Below, in pieces: positions 34,618 to 46,600 of a stretch of 64,000 nt of DNA. Under the pieces are notes generated by a model. The model was not told where the DNA came from, did not search any database, and worked only from the letters and a program-made list of their open reading frames with translations. Position 1 is the stretch's first letter, and each line of letters begins with the position of its first letter. Made by a program: the position numbers and the translations under genes. The DNA comes from Apteryx mantelli. Its lineage: Eukaryota; Chordata; Aves; Apterygiformes; Apterygidae. The stretch is taken from positions 48,358,501 through 48,422,500 of the forward strand of contig NC_089980.1 in the NCBI RefSeq assembly GCF_036417845.1. The letters run 5' to 3'.

Positions 34618-37600
34618 GTACCGGCGCCGCGGCCCTCAGCGGGGCGGCGAGCCCCGGGCCGGCGGGGGGAGAGAGGGGCGGGGGCTGAATCAGCACTTTC
34701 CGCCGCCGCCGCCGGTACCGGGCCCGGCCCGCCTTGCCTGGCCCGGCCCGCGCGGGGAGGGACCGGCGGGCCCCGCCTCCGCGAGCGCGGCCCGGGCACA
34801 TGGCGGCGCCGGCCCGGGACCGCCGTCCCTCCCCGCGGTGGTCGGGGGAGCCGTTATCTTCCCCTCCCCCCGCGCACTTTGGGGGGGGGGGAGGAGAGCA
34901 GCCGTTCTTCCGTTATTCCCTGCCTGGGGGAGCCGTTGGCGGGCGGGAAGGCGGCCCGGGGGCTGCCAGCCCCGGGTGTGTGTGTGTATGTGTCGCCGCT
35001 GTGTCTGCGTGTGCGCGGGGCCCTGCCGGTGGCGGTGGCATGTGTGCTTTTGTCTCACGAGGCTGCATGAGCTTACCCCCCCCCCCCCCCCCCGGCCCGT
35101 GTGGATGGGCTGCTTCGCTGTGACACTGGGCACCGGCAGAGAGCGGTCGCTGCTAAACCGGCTGCTTGCCTCCCCGGCTGAAAAATTGACTCGGGGCTTG
35201 GCAAAAGGTCTGTCGGCACTCGGCGAATTACATTGTTTCTTGTGGGTCCCTCGGTGCTCTAGAAACTTGCACTGGAACAGGTAAAAGCCTGTTCTGAATA
35301 TTTTACGTAGTTGTGAGGTGAGAGCAGATGAAAGGAATTTGGTGTTCAGAGGTGGGTCTCTTCCTGGGGTCGTCTGAGAGAAGGCAGGATGTCTCGTGTG
35401 TCTTGCAGAGCTAGAAGCGAGCTGATGGGGTGTGTGTGGGGGGGGAGGAAATAAGGAGTTTTGTTTTTCTTTGTGAACTCCAAGATGAACTTTCTTCTTT
35501 TTTTCTAGTGCATTCTCCATAGTAGTGAAAAGTTATAAAGCACTAGTACGGAATGGACTCTGGCCATTTAGAGAGGTGATACATGTTGAAAAAGAACAGA
35601 AGAGCAAAGGTGGTGCATTGGAGAGAAGTACATGGACCACCATTCCCCCCCCAAAACAGAGAGAAACCTGTACTCATGGCTTGGTAGCACCTATGTTTGA
35701 AAATAAGCTTTATTGTTCTTTTTCTGGGGCGGGGGGGGACGACTCCCCTCTGCAGTTGCAGATGCACGTTTGTATTTTCACAATCCTTATTAAGGTGATT
35801 TGTAAGGTACAGTCTTTTACTGGCCTTAGGAGTAAAGATCATGACAAAACTTATGTGGGTGAATGAGCTTGGATGAACAGAGGCTGTCATAAAGAATATT
35901 TTGAGTTCAGAAGGATGGGAGAGGTATGATTAAAACAATAACAAAAGTATTGTGGATCCTAAACTGACATTTAAAGAAAAGTAGATGTGATAAGTCATAC
36001 ACTTCTCTTGGCTACAATAGGTAGAGTTTTCCTTCTCTCTTCTGCAAATTAATGTATAAAGTATATGGCAGACATTCAGAGGGTAAGAAAGAAATATACT
36101 GGGGAGGGTAATACAGGAAAAAAGGGATTGTGAGATAAGTAGCTGGACTTCAGTATGGTGGGTAAACTGTTTCAGGGTGACAATAGAGGATGATTGTTTT
36201 CCTTTGGATTTTAACGTTCAAAACATTACTATTTTGCCCATTACAAAACTGGTCTCAAATCTGCATCTAGAGTAGATAGCCTTTGCATTTTTTTTTTCAA
36301 TTGTCTAGGAAGGTAGGTAGTACTCCTTTTTACAGAAAGTAAGCAGCATCATGTTGAAGGTATATACTTAAAAACACACAAGGACTTCAAAATGTTATGG
36401 CTTTACCATAACACTTTTAAACTTACCCATGCTATTTGTATTTTCATTCGTTAATAAGGCAGCAAATTACTGTGCAATGTGGAAGAGCCAAACAGCCTTA
36501 CATGTAAATTTTCTAGTTTGATATTGGACTTCACACCAAGTTACTGCTGGATACTTATGAATAAAACAAAAACTTTAGTTTCTTTGTAATTAAAGAGGCA
36601 TGGGTGCTATATTTGGCTGTTTTTCTATACCAGTTCAGCGTATAACTTTCTGTTAGACTACACCCCAGTGAGTCTGTGTGACTAGTTTGGCCAGTACTAC
36701 TTCTCTGTGATAGGATGTCCAAAAACATATTGCTCCAGTTGCTTTTGGGCTGCCCTCTGGTTATTGCTTGCTGAGGAGGTGTGAAATGGTGCCCAGACAC
36801 TTCCAGTGCAGGAGAAAAATATTAAACTGAAGCATGTTGTAACTAGTTTTGGTGACTGTTCTTCTAACAAGTTAAATTGTAACTGTTACATTGTGGGTTG
36901 TTGTGGGTAGAACTTAATGTTGCAGTGCCTGGAGTTTTGGGAAATCTTCTCCCCCCCCCCCCCCCTTCTTTCTCCCATAAGGTTTTCCTCAAGTAAGAAA
37001 ATAGCATTATTATGTCTCTTCCTATAGAAAGAAGTTTCTTGCGCAATTTACATAGGGTACATGAGAGCAGAAATTCTTCCTGTTCAACAAGATAGGGACT
37101 AGCTATTATTTGCTGCTGCTGAGGATGCATCAAAGCTAAAGAGGAAACAAATGGGGACCAAGAGTGTATGTGTTTGCCATTGTCTTAACTTAAAATCAGG
37201 CCAAACTTGCATGCCATCTGCTCTCTCAAACTTCTAACATAGGCTGGTTTCCTCAACTGTACTATTTGAAGAAAGTCTGGATTTTATCATATGGTTTCAA
37301 CCTGCATAGCTTTAAGGATGCAGCTGAGGCAGGGATTAGAGTTTGCATTGTAATAGTTCTTCAGTACATTCCTGTAATTCTCCAGGGATTGTGTTGTCAG
37401 GTCGTCCTACCTACTCTCTTCATGCTTACCATCTAGGCCCAGGAGTGATTTGCTGGGTTATATATAAACTGGTTAGCATTTAAGCTTCCCATTTCCTGAA
37501 AACTGCTCTATTTCTACAGAGCTAAGTTTGGGTACACAGGGCAAGCAGGTGTCCTGGAAGCTCTCATCCTGCTACTGTTAAGTTACTACTACAGTTACTA

Positions 37601-40600
37601 CTGCATTAGTATTCTCTACCTGTCCAAGAGGACACTGAGAAAGAAATGTGATTTTTGAAGGATGTGTTCAAAATCATTATCTCTGAAAGCATTTCAAAGA
37701 GGCTGTGTTAGGATGACCTCAATTAGATGGCAGTTTATCCAGAGGTGCCTGGTATCTGAGGGGAAAATGTCAGCAAAAACTGCAACAGTAGGGCACCCAC
37801 TGCTGTGCTTAAGGAACTTAATATCTGCCAGATCTGACAGTAGAAGTCAGCCCTGGGGAAGAAGGGCTGAGGTCAGATGAGGAGGGGACTCTGAAAACTG
37901 TGGGAGCAGAGGATGAAGAATAGATCCAGAATGCAAGACAGGTTTTGTGGTCAGAGGATATCCTTTAACTGGATTATCTGGCTTTTCTAGGGAGTGAGCT
38001 CCAGGAATGGAAGCAGTACCAGAGCTGAAGCCACAACCAAGTAACAGGCAGCCACTACTTTTTTGTGGAGAGTAAATGCAATGTATGTTTAGGGTTTAGA
38101 AGATGTGCATTTCTTGTCTTTACTAAGACTGCCCAGTTCTGTGGGGCAGCCGTTGCTTCAGCTAAAGGGAGAAGCTATGCAACTTCCCCGGTTCCCCGTT
38201 CTATTTTCTCCAGTTATGTGACATGCACTGCTTAGATTCTGCCTTGAAAAATATAAACATGCACTGCATTCTAGTGAGAATACATCACCTAATTGTATGA
38301 CGCCAATAAACTCTACAGAGCTGGTGTGACTGGCTGTGCAATTATACACGTCCAAGCGTGTCTAGATGTTAGAATGTCACATCTAACAATAAGTAACCAA
38401 CTTTGTTGTTAGCGGGGAAAGTGATGTTCCAGACTGAAAGTGTTAGCAGTTCCTGCTCTCTTGATGAAATTGAGAAGGGTTTAAAAAAAAAAAAAAAAAA
38501 GGCTTTGTGGTGGCGGCAGCCATTTAACTTCCCATGTGTTCTTCATTCATAGTATGCTGTTGTAAAGAAAACTTTAAAAAGCAAGTTCCTTAGTAAGTTT
38601 CTGCAGTTGAGTTCAGTATCGTGATTCTCTTGATCAAATTTTACATATCTTCTCTTCTAGAGTTCTTGGTGTGGGGAATTTCATGTTCATTCTACATCAG
38701 TCTGTGTAGCTTGTTAGTAGACTTCAGCCATGGACTTGTGGAGCATCTGCCTTGCAACAATGGGGTGTGTTCAGTCAGAGGCTTAGAAAAGTTGCTCCTT
38801 CTTCTTCTTAGCAGCAGCACTGAAGATGGGAATCTCTGCAGCTGAGCTTCCAAACTGAAATAGTGTTATGACTATTGCTGATTGTAGGCTGCTGCTCTAA
38901 CTACCCTATATTTTTGCTCACAGACCTTGATCCATATAACTGTTTTAAAATAGTTAAAACCAGAATGTGTCATGCTACTGCTTCTATGGGCTAGCAACCT
39001 GGTGCATGGTTGCTGCTAAATACACTTGCAAAAGGAGATAAAGGCATGCTGTGTAGATAAGGGCATCAACCTGTTGCATTGCTATCATATAGCGTGTTCA
39101 AAAAAAAGTGTCTCATCTTTCTATGGTGAAAAATGTTAAAATAATTTATTTTTGGCAGAAAGTCACACTCCTGCTGGGTGAATTCAGCCACACAGACCTC
39201 TTGAGACATTGATTTTTGACTAGTAGGGCAAATGGGATGATTAGGGACAACCTGAAACAAAAATAGCATAATTTTCCGTGACTTTGAATGCAGGGCAGAC
39301 ATGTTCCAAGATACAAAAGAAGCAGTTGAAATAAAGCAGGAATGACGCACAGGGCACTCAACTGAACATGGACTATTTGCAGGATAGAATGTGGTAACTG
39401 TCTCAATTTACTCCTTTATGCTAGTAGATTCCATAAGCATTGGACAGTTCTGCTGGGAGTCAATCCATGCATTCCTGAAATGAAAATAGTCATTGGCAGA
39501 TGTGCATCAGCCTACCTTTTTTCCTTACTCTGTGTATAGCATGCCATTAAAAGTCAGATGTCACATGTTAAGGCACTTTACATGCTTTATTTACTGGCAG
39601 CTGACCTGCCTTGCTTGGCTCATGGAAGAGCTAATTGAGTACTATGACGCTCTTTAATAAAACATTTGATAAATCTTGCCTCAACTTTTCCCCAGTCAGT
39701 GGAATGCCAATACAGACAAAACACAAAGTTTTTTAGTAAGCTATTCCAAACCACATCAGCAAAACCAAATTGAGAGTGGTGCACAAATAACAACACTATG
39801 TGATCTGAAATTTGCCCTGCAAAACAAGTTCATCGCCGTATTAGGTATGGCTTATTTCCCTGCTCTTCCTGACCCAGCCTTTGTTGTGGTTAGGGGTGTC
39901 CTTTCTGGTAGCCTGTGCCAATCCAGCAAACTAGAACCTTCATTTCTATATCCTTATCAATACAATTGTGAGTTGACATAGTAACTGCAGTGTTGATTTG
40001 AAATGCCATTGGACTTTTTCCATCTACCAAATGGTATTTTGTATGATGAGTCAAGTACATGGTCTGTCTCCACATAACTGTTTGAAGAGAGCTTAAACCT
40101 CTGGTGCTGTTGTGTACAGAGTTTGTCTCCTGCTGCTGTGGCTAATGAGTAAAAGAACCCCAAAGTACACAGGTGCAGAAATCTTGTTGGTAGTATTTGT
40201 AAGGATTAAAGCTTCTTACTTGTTTGGGCAAGAAACACCAGCTTTCATGAATAACTGGCTGTCATGCAGGGATGTTCAGAACTTGTCTTTCAGGCTGTCT
40301 GAGGTCTGAACAGTGGTGTCTAGAGCAGTTGGAAAGGATACTACTTGGAAGAACTTCTGTGGATCAGAAAATAAATGAATAGGCAGATGTGTATCATGAG
40401 TGATCAGTTTAGAAATCATGTTTCTCTCCGAGTGAGCTACTCTTCTAGAGTGCTTGCGCTTCTACTCCTTTGTAATCCCCAATAAAACCCACATTAATGG
40501 CTTTTACTGCCTCTGCACCAAATACTGATTTACTAAGCCAAGACCCACTATTGGTTTATAGCTCTTCAGAGTAGCCAGCTTCAGTGTGCAAAAGCAATGT

Positions 40601-43600
40601 GATTCTGAGTTGGCACAGCTTTTCTCACTTGCATGTTCTGGGGCTTGGGGGCCCTGTAGAGTGACATAAAGGTGTCCATTTTCCATGAATAATGATGTAA
40701 TCCCAGCACTTCTGTGCTTGTTGTCCTGAGCTGGATCTTCTCATCAGCATCAGGGAAAGCATGTACAGCAGTTACAGTTGTCTCTGCCCTGCCGCGATAT
40801 TCCTGAGTACGCATGGTCTGTCCACCAGGCCTGTTGCCTACAGCTTCTGAGGCACAAGCACTGCTGCTAGGATGTCTTTCCCTGACCCTCAGAGCTACTG
40901 CATCCTACCTTAAATTACAGCAGAACCACTTCTCTGTAGTGATCTAAGTCTTTGCAGTAGCTGAAGTGGATAGAAGGAAAGATGATGTGCAGTCTTGTGT
41001 GTTGTTGGACTATGCATAGTGACATGAGGAGGTGGTTCAGAAAGACGGTCGCTGTACCGTAAAACAGTTTTCTGGAAGTGCTGAACTCTGGTGTGCCGAG
41101 AACCCTGGCACATTCTCTAAAATTGGAGTAACTCATTGAGGCTCATTCAGTACTGTATGTAAACATAATGTAAAAGCAATGCTTCAGTGGCATCAGTGTG
41201 TTATTTGTAGATGGTCTTGGACAAATGGATGCAGAAAAAATGTAAAAAGTATGTGAGGGTCACTGAAGCAAGTAGTGACCTGGTCTGGGTGAAAGGAGCT
41301 TTGTACAGTAGCAAGATAATTAATGCACTGATAACAGAATCTTAATGTGACATGAACTGGAGCTTTCAAATACAACTGTTAAACTTAAGTTCTTAATTTA
41401 CAGTCTATAAACAAACCATCGTAGTGCCTTGCAAACTTATGAAGTATGTGCTTTGCAAGGTTAATACTAAATTTTGTTTCTCTCCCTTTTTTTTTCCGTT
41501 TAGAAATTTTATGTGGAAGACGGATATGTCGTTGTTGGATCTTTTGCAAACTAATCATGGAACATGATATTAATATGCAGATTGTAACATTGTATTCTTC
41601 AAAAGTATACCAAAATAATTTAAAATACAATTTCCAGGCTATTATTTCTTGCTGAATCACTGAAGTACTGTCTGAATAAAGATATTCCAAGTGCATAATG
41701 TAAACTGAATTTTTACTAAGAGTTGAAATTTTGAAAAGAGCTTTACATTTGTCATCTTCCTGGTATTATTAAAGTAGTCTGGGAAGTATCGCCTAGTGAA
41801 TACTTTGACAAGTTCAGATTGCATTTAGCACATAAGTGTTTAACATTAGAGCCAAAATTATTTTCTCGGAGTTGCTAAACAGATGGTTGTTTGTTTGGAT
41901 CTCTGACCTAACTGGGAAGGTGTTTTATAAAGCCATGTATGTGAATATTGCTTGATATTCTTAATGAATGCTGATGCAGTTTGATTATTTATTTCCTAAT
42001 AACTTTCAGTAAAGGAAATTAGAGAGCTAGTGGAATGCAAGAAAATTGAGACATGCAAGTGAGATCTGCCTCCAAAGCAGAATCAGTGGTTCTGTTATGG
42101 CTTCAGTTTTATTTTCCCTCCCTCATTACCTGCTGTTTCATGTTCATCTTAGAATGTGTAAAACAGGAGTTTATGTAGTGTCAATGTGATCTTTATTTGT
42201 ATCCTTTTGTGTATCCGTTATGGCTCCTTTTTCAATCCTATAGCTTGCATAAGCAAATTTCTGCCTTATAGACTGATTTCTTTGTTTCATCCTTTCATCC
42301 AGTATTCAGTAATGGAAGACTAATATATACTAGCAGTAGGGAATGTGCTCATCAACATGCGTCTTTGAAAATCGTTTTCTATTTCTGACAAATCCTAGTC
42401 TTTGCATAGATAACACTTGTCCTTTATTCAAAGATTTAGCCTTTATTGCAGTTAGAAACAAAGATTTATCAAGTAGGTCCTGTGTTCTTTAAAACAATTG
42501 TTATATTTTCTGTGATTTTAAATGAGAAGGGAAACCACTTAGTCCTTTGTCACATTTCAGATTGGAGTTTGCCTGAAGAGTGAATTAAATATTTTTGTTT
42601 CCCCTTTACTGGAAAGAATGGCCTTGTACAGTAGCAAGATAATTAATGCACTGATAACAGAATCTTAATGTGACATGAACTGGAGCTTTCAAATACAACT
42701 GTTAAACTTAAGTTCTTAATTTACAGTCTATAAACAAACCATCGTAGTACTAGCTTAACTTAACCTACAAAGCCTGTACCATGACAACTATGAACCGAGG
42801 TGATGAACCTAGACGTGTGACTACCAGACTTCTTTGTGGTATTATTCATTGGGTAATACTGGCATGTGTTTAATGTGGAAGGATTCCTTCCCGCTTACTC
42901 TAGTCCTTTGTTAGGGGATAATGTTGATAGTTTAAAAAAAAAACCACTCTCTTTAGACAAGATATTTGAATAAATTCTGCCTGTAGATGTATCCATAAAC
43001 CTGTCTGATAGAAACTTGGTTTCAGTTTGAAGTTGTTTCTAAATATGATGTAACTTCTGCCAGTTTCCTAAACAAAACAGCATGTGAAATGTCCACAGAT
43101 GATAATGTCAGCATTCTTATTTTCATGCCTTTATTTACACCTTATTTCATAGGCTTTAATTACAGGTCTTAATACTATGTGCTTCAGTGAAGATCATATT
43201 TTGTTGATCTTTCTTTATTTGGTAAAAAGACTGATCTTACTTTATTAACACTAAAGAGTATTGATGGTTCATAAAAGATGCATCCCTAGAGCTTTCTCTC
43301 CAGACTAGCCTTAAAAAAAATTCTTCTCATTCTGCCAGCTTTCTCAAGTTGGGTGCTCCACACGCTGCTAAAGAAGCAGGGACCGCTCATACTTTTTACC
43401 CCTGCGGTAGAAGGATAGGCAGTGCTATTCCATGTGCATGCTTCTTTACTTAGAGACAGATTATTACCTCAGTTATCTCAGTGGTATTTGCACAAACTTC
43501 TATTCATGTATGTCTGAGTAAAATTAGAAAAAATTTGCTTATAGGGCTGTTCATGAAGAAGTTATTCATCTCTTATAATTCCATATGGTAGAGCATATCT

Positions 43601-46600
43601 ACAACGCTAATCTGGATTTATTTATATTTTGTATATCCCATTCAAATATTTTGACTTTAGCCTCAAGCATTGTCATGTTTGATAAGGACCTCTCTGAACA
43701 CGTTAGCTAAAAGTTGATACTAGGGGTTGCTTTGTGTCCCTAGGTAATTTGGTAACAAGAAAATTGCAATTTTAGAATATCCGCATTAAGTATTTGTAAC
43801 AATAGGAAGCTGAAAGATAGTGTGAGTTCTTTTGGGGTGCTGTTTGATTTTTTTTTTTTTTTTTTTTTTCCTTTAGCTAAAAGGTCAGAAGGATATGTTG
43901 TATTCTCCATTCTCCCTTTGTGTTAGTCCTTTGGAGAGAGAGGTATTTGATTACATATTTTATTAAAATATTGCAAAAAATTATCAGCTTGTATGGAAAC
44001 TTACATTAGGTCAGAGTTAATGATCTGAAAAGTCATCTTATAGTCACATTAAAGGGAGAAGATCTGAAAGCAAATTTGATAGCCTGTCCGTATATAAATC
44101 CTGACAAAGTTTCATCCCTTGGGTCATATTGATTTGTTACTTACATTTCACTGCCTCTAGGCAAAGATGATGTTTGTTACTTTGTCAAAGTGTCTGTGTC
44201 TGCAGACTAAGCAAACCTGGGCATCTTATTCTTCTACCGCATTGTAAGATCAGAAGTCTTGGCCAAATATGAACAATCATGCAAGCTTTTAGGAAGTTGC
44301 CAGAAATTCTGAATTTGTCTTTAAACTGTTCAGCAAGTTATCTGATTTGTCTACCATCTCCTTAGCCAGAAATAGCTGTGAAAGAAGGACAGAGGAAGGC
44401 CAAAGACAATGCCTTGTTTGGAAAGAGAGTCCCAAGTCTGTCTCAACTTCTCTGAAAGGCTTTGGCGTTCCTACTGTTGTGCTGTCATTGGGCATTCTTC
44501 TGGGGGAAAGGGGTGAGATGGGTCAGATTTTGTATAAATCTGTGTTTATATACAGGCATGGTTAGTAACTGTTTAAAAAAAAAAAAAAGGTTTCCTTCTA
44601 AAGAACTTCTCTCAGAAAGTACTTTATCCTTTTACAGACTTTGGGAGAATTAGGAAGTTGGATTTTTTTGGAGTGATTTCTGCCTCTTCACTTTCAAATA
44701 TATATATTAAAAAAAAAAAGTAGTGGGCTTTTAATAGAGTAGTGTTTTGTTAGTCCCCTAGTAGCTTAGCATAAACAGATCTATTTCCATCTTTCTTCTA
44801 CTTAGCTTCTCCAAAAGCCTCCATTTTCTAGGATGTCATTATCCTTATCTCCATTGCATGTCTCTGCTGCTTGTAATTTTTCCAGGCAACAGAAGCAGCA
44901 GTGTAAAATTGGTATGTGTGTTTTTTGGTTTTTTTCTGACAATTTCATGTTTTCACTAAGAAGGTGTCTATTACAGTGGTGACAGTGGCTAATCTTTGCC
45001 ACTTTTTTGCCTTGTTAAAGTTGCAGATGACATCTAAGGCAGCTGAGATAATTTTAGGCTTAGGGAAACAGTGTTGCACTAATTAACTTTCTACATGCCA
45101 GAAGATAGTGTTCTCTACAACCACAGAAGATGTCCTTTTCTCATGAAACATCTAAATTTAAATTTTCTGTAGAAACTGGTGGCTTATGTTTTACTTACTT
45201 TCTAGAGAAAGCTTTTTCTGCAATTATTGTTGAGTGACTGATTGGATTCTTCAAAAGTTGACATCTCTACACAGGCTCTCTGTAGGTATTGCCAGCTCTT
45301 TAGGAAACTGTCAGCTTGTGATCTGGCTAGTTTGGAACGTGATTGTGAAATAGTTTCAGACATTTAATTTGCTTCTGACCTTTCCTGACAGTTTGTGATT
45401 TTATGGGTTGCATTTCCTTTCCTCTGCATGGGTTAGATACAAAAAACATGTAAGGTGCTTTGTACAAGAAAACAGCTTACTGTACCATACCTTACTGATA
45501 AACTCAGCTAACACAAAATTCTGTCAAATGCATATAATGGAGGAAAAAAAAAGTATATCTCTTACTTTATTCTCTTTGTTCATGCTATGCTACTTCTAAA
45601 ATAGCAGATGAAGGATTTTTTACTTTAAAGTTTGTTTTTTTGTATTCTTTCATAAACAATATTGTGCTATGTATGCCAAATTTGCTCCTTCAGGAATAGC
45701 TTTACACCAAGAAGCTTATTTGTAATGGAGAATACTAGAATGTATTTTTTTAAATGTTGCTATTTCTGGAAGGCATTTTTATCACCTGTCAGCTAATTAA
45801 ATTGAGAATATTTGCCACTTGTTGAGGTACAGGATTTAGGAGGGAAAAAAAAATCAAATATTAGGTTGACTGATCACCAAAGTTAACATTACAAAAAAGT
45901 TTATGTACTTGACTTGACCAAAAGTTGCTATAGAATCACTATAAGCTTCCCCACACACACTTCTGGCTGTCTCCTGTGTAGTTACAGTTTTTCTGTCTTG
46001 CGATGTCCTTTGTGTTCTGCTCTTACAGTTGCTTGCTAATAATGAAGGACTAAATACTATAGCCATTAGCCGTTGTCTCTGTATGTAAGGTCTTTGTATT
46101 TTATCATCTTTCCATATTGGACTCCCTCACCATAGGTTGCTGTAACTTTTCATTTTGAATTCTGGGAAGATGATTGCATGCGAAATAGATCTGTTAGTCT
46201 CTCTTTGAGATCAGCAGCCACTTTTTCTAATGACCAAATGGTATGTGCAACAGTCCATAGAGCAATCCGTTTGCACAGATGGGCAGTAAATGATCTTCAT
46301 GGACTAGGAGGTTGAAACTTCCCTAGAGTAACCTTGCACATTGCAGGCGTGTTGTTTTTAAAGAGTTTATTTTTGATGTTGAAACACGAGCTTTCATGTT
46401 TATGATGGCTTTAAATCCGTTGGACTTTATTTGTTAATTTTTGAGGTATGCTAGATTCTTCCATGGCTTCAGTATTTCCTTGTCTTTTCATAGGACCCCA
46501 GCTGAATGCACAACTAGAAGGCTGGCTTTCTCAAGTACAGTCCACAAAAAGACCTGCTAGAGCCATTATTGCACCGTAAGTTTGAAATTTATTTTTAATA

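Larger units (their letters stand above)
33600..35280 (+). promoter_or_regulatory. MEMO1: CpG island and promoter of MEMO1
   Basis: A very GC- and CpG-rich block around MEMO1 exon 1. Upstream of the ATG lie four CCAAT-type boxes: CCAATCAG (33951-33958), GCCAATCC (33994-34001), CCCAATGG (34112-34119) and TCCAATGG (34142-34149). An RFX-type X-box, ATTGCCAAGGCAAC, lies at 33973-33986. The layout suggests NF-Y and RFX driven, TATA-less transcription starting around 34.2-34.4 kb. Long open frames in several phases across this island are composition artefacts. Confidence 0.85.
34618..46493 (+). other. MEMO1: MEMO1 intron 1
   Basis: About 11.9 kb. It starts inside the CpG island (C run of 18 nt at 35076-35093) and turns AT-rich after 35.5 kb. 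It holds a C run of 15 nt at 36951-36965, A and T runs near 38481 and 43848, and the exact 125-bp direct repeat (41301-41425 and 42624-42748). No additional exon is recognised. Confidence 0.8.

Noticed and set aside
33487..35284. Long plus-strand open frames (350 and 436 codons) across the MEMO1 CpG island
   Set aside because: Arg/Pro/Ala/Gly-rich composition typical of GC-rich DNA. They overlap MEMO1 exon 1 in other frames and continue into intron 1, with no recognisable domain.
41385..41696. Opposing frames of 103 and 69 codons near the 125-bp repeat
   Set aside because: AT-rich chance frames; one overlaps repeat copy 1. No splice compatibility with MEMO1.
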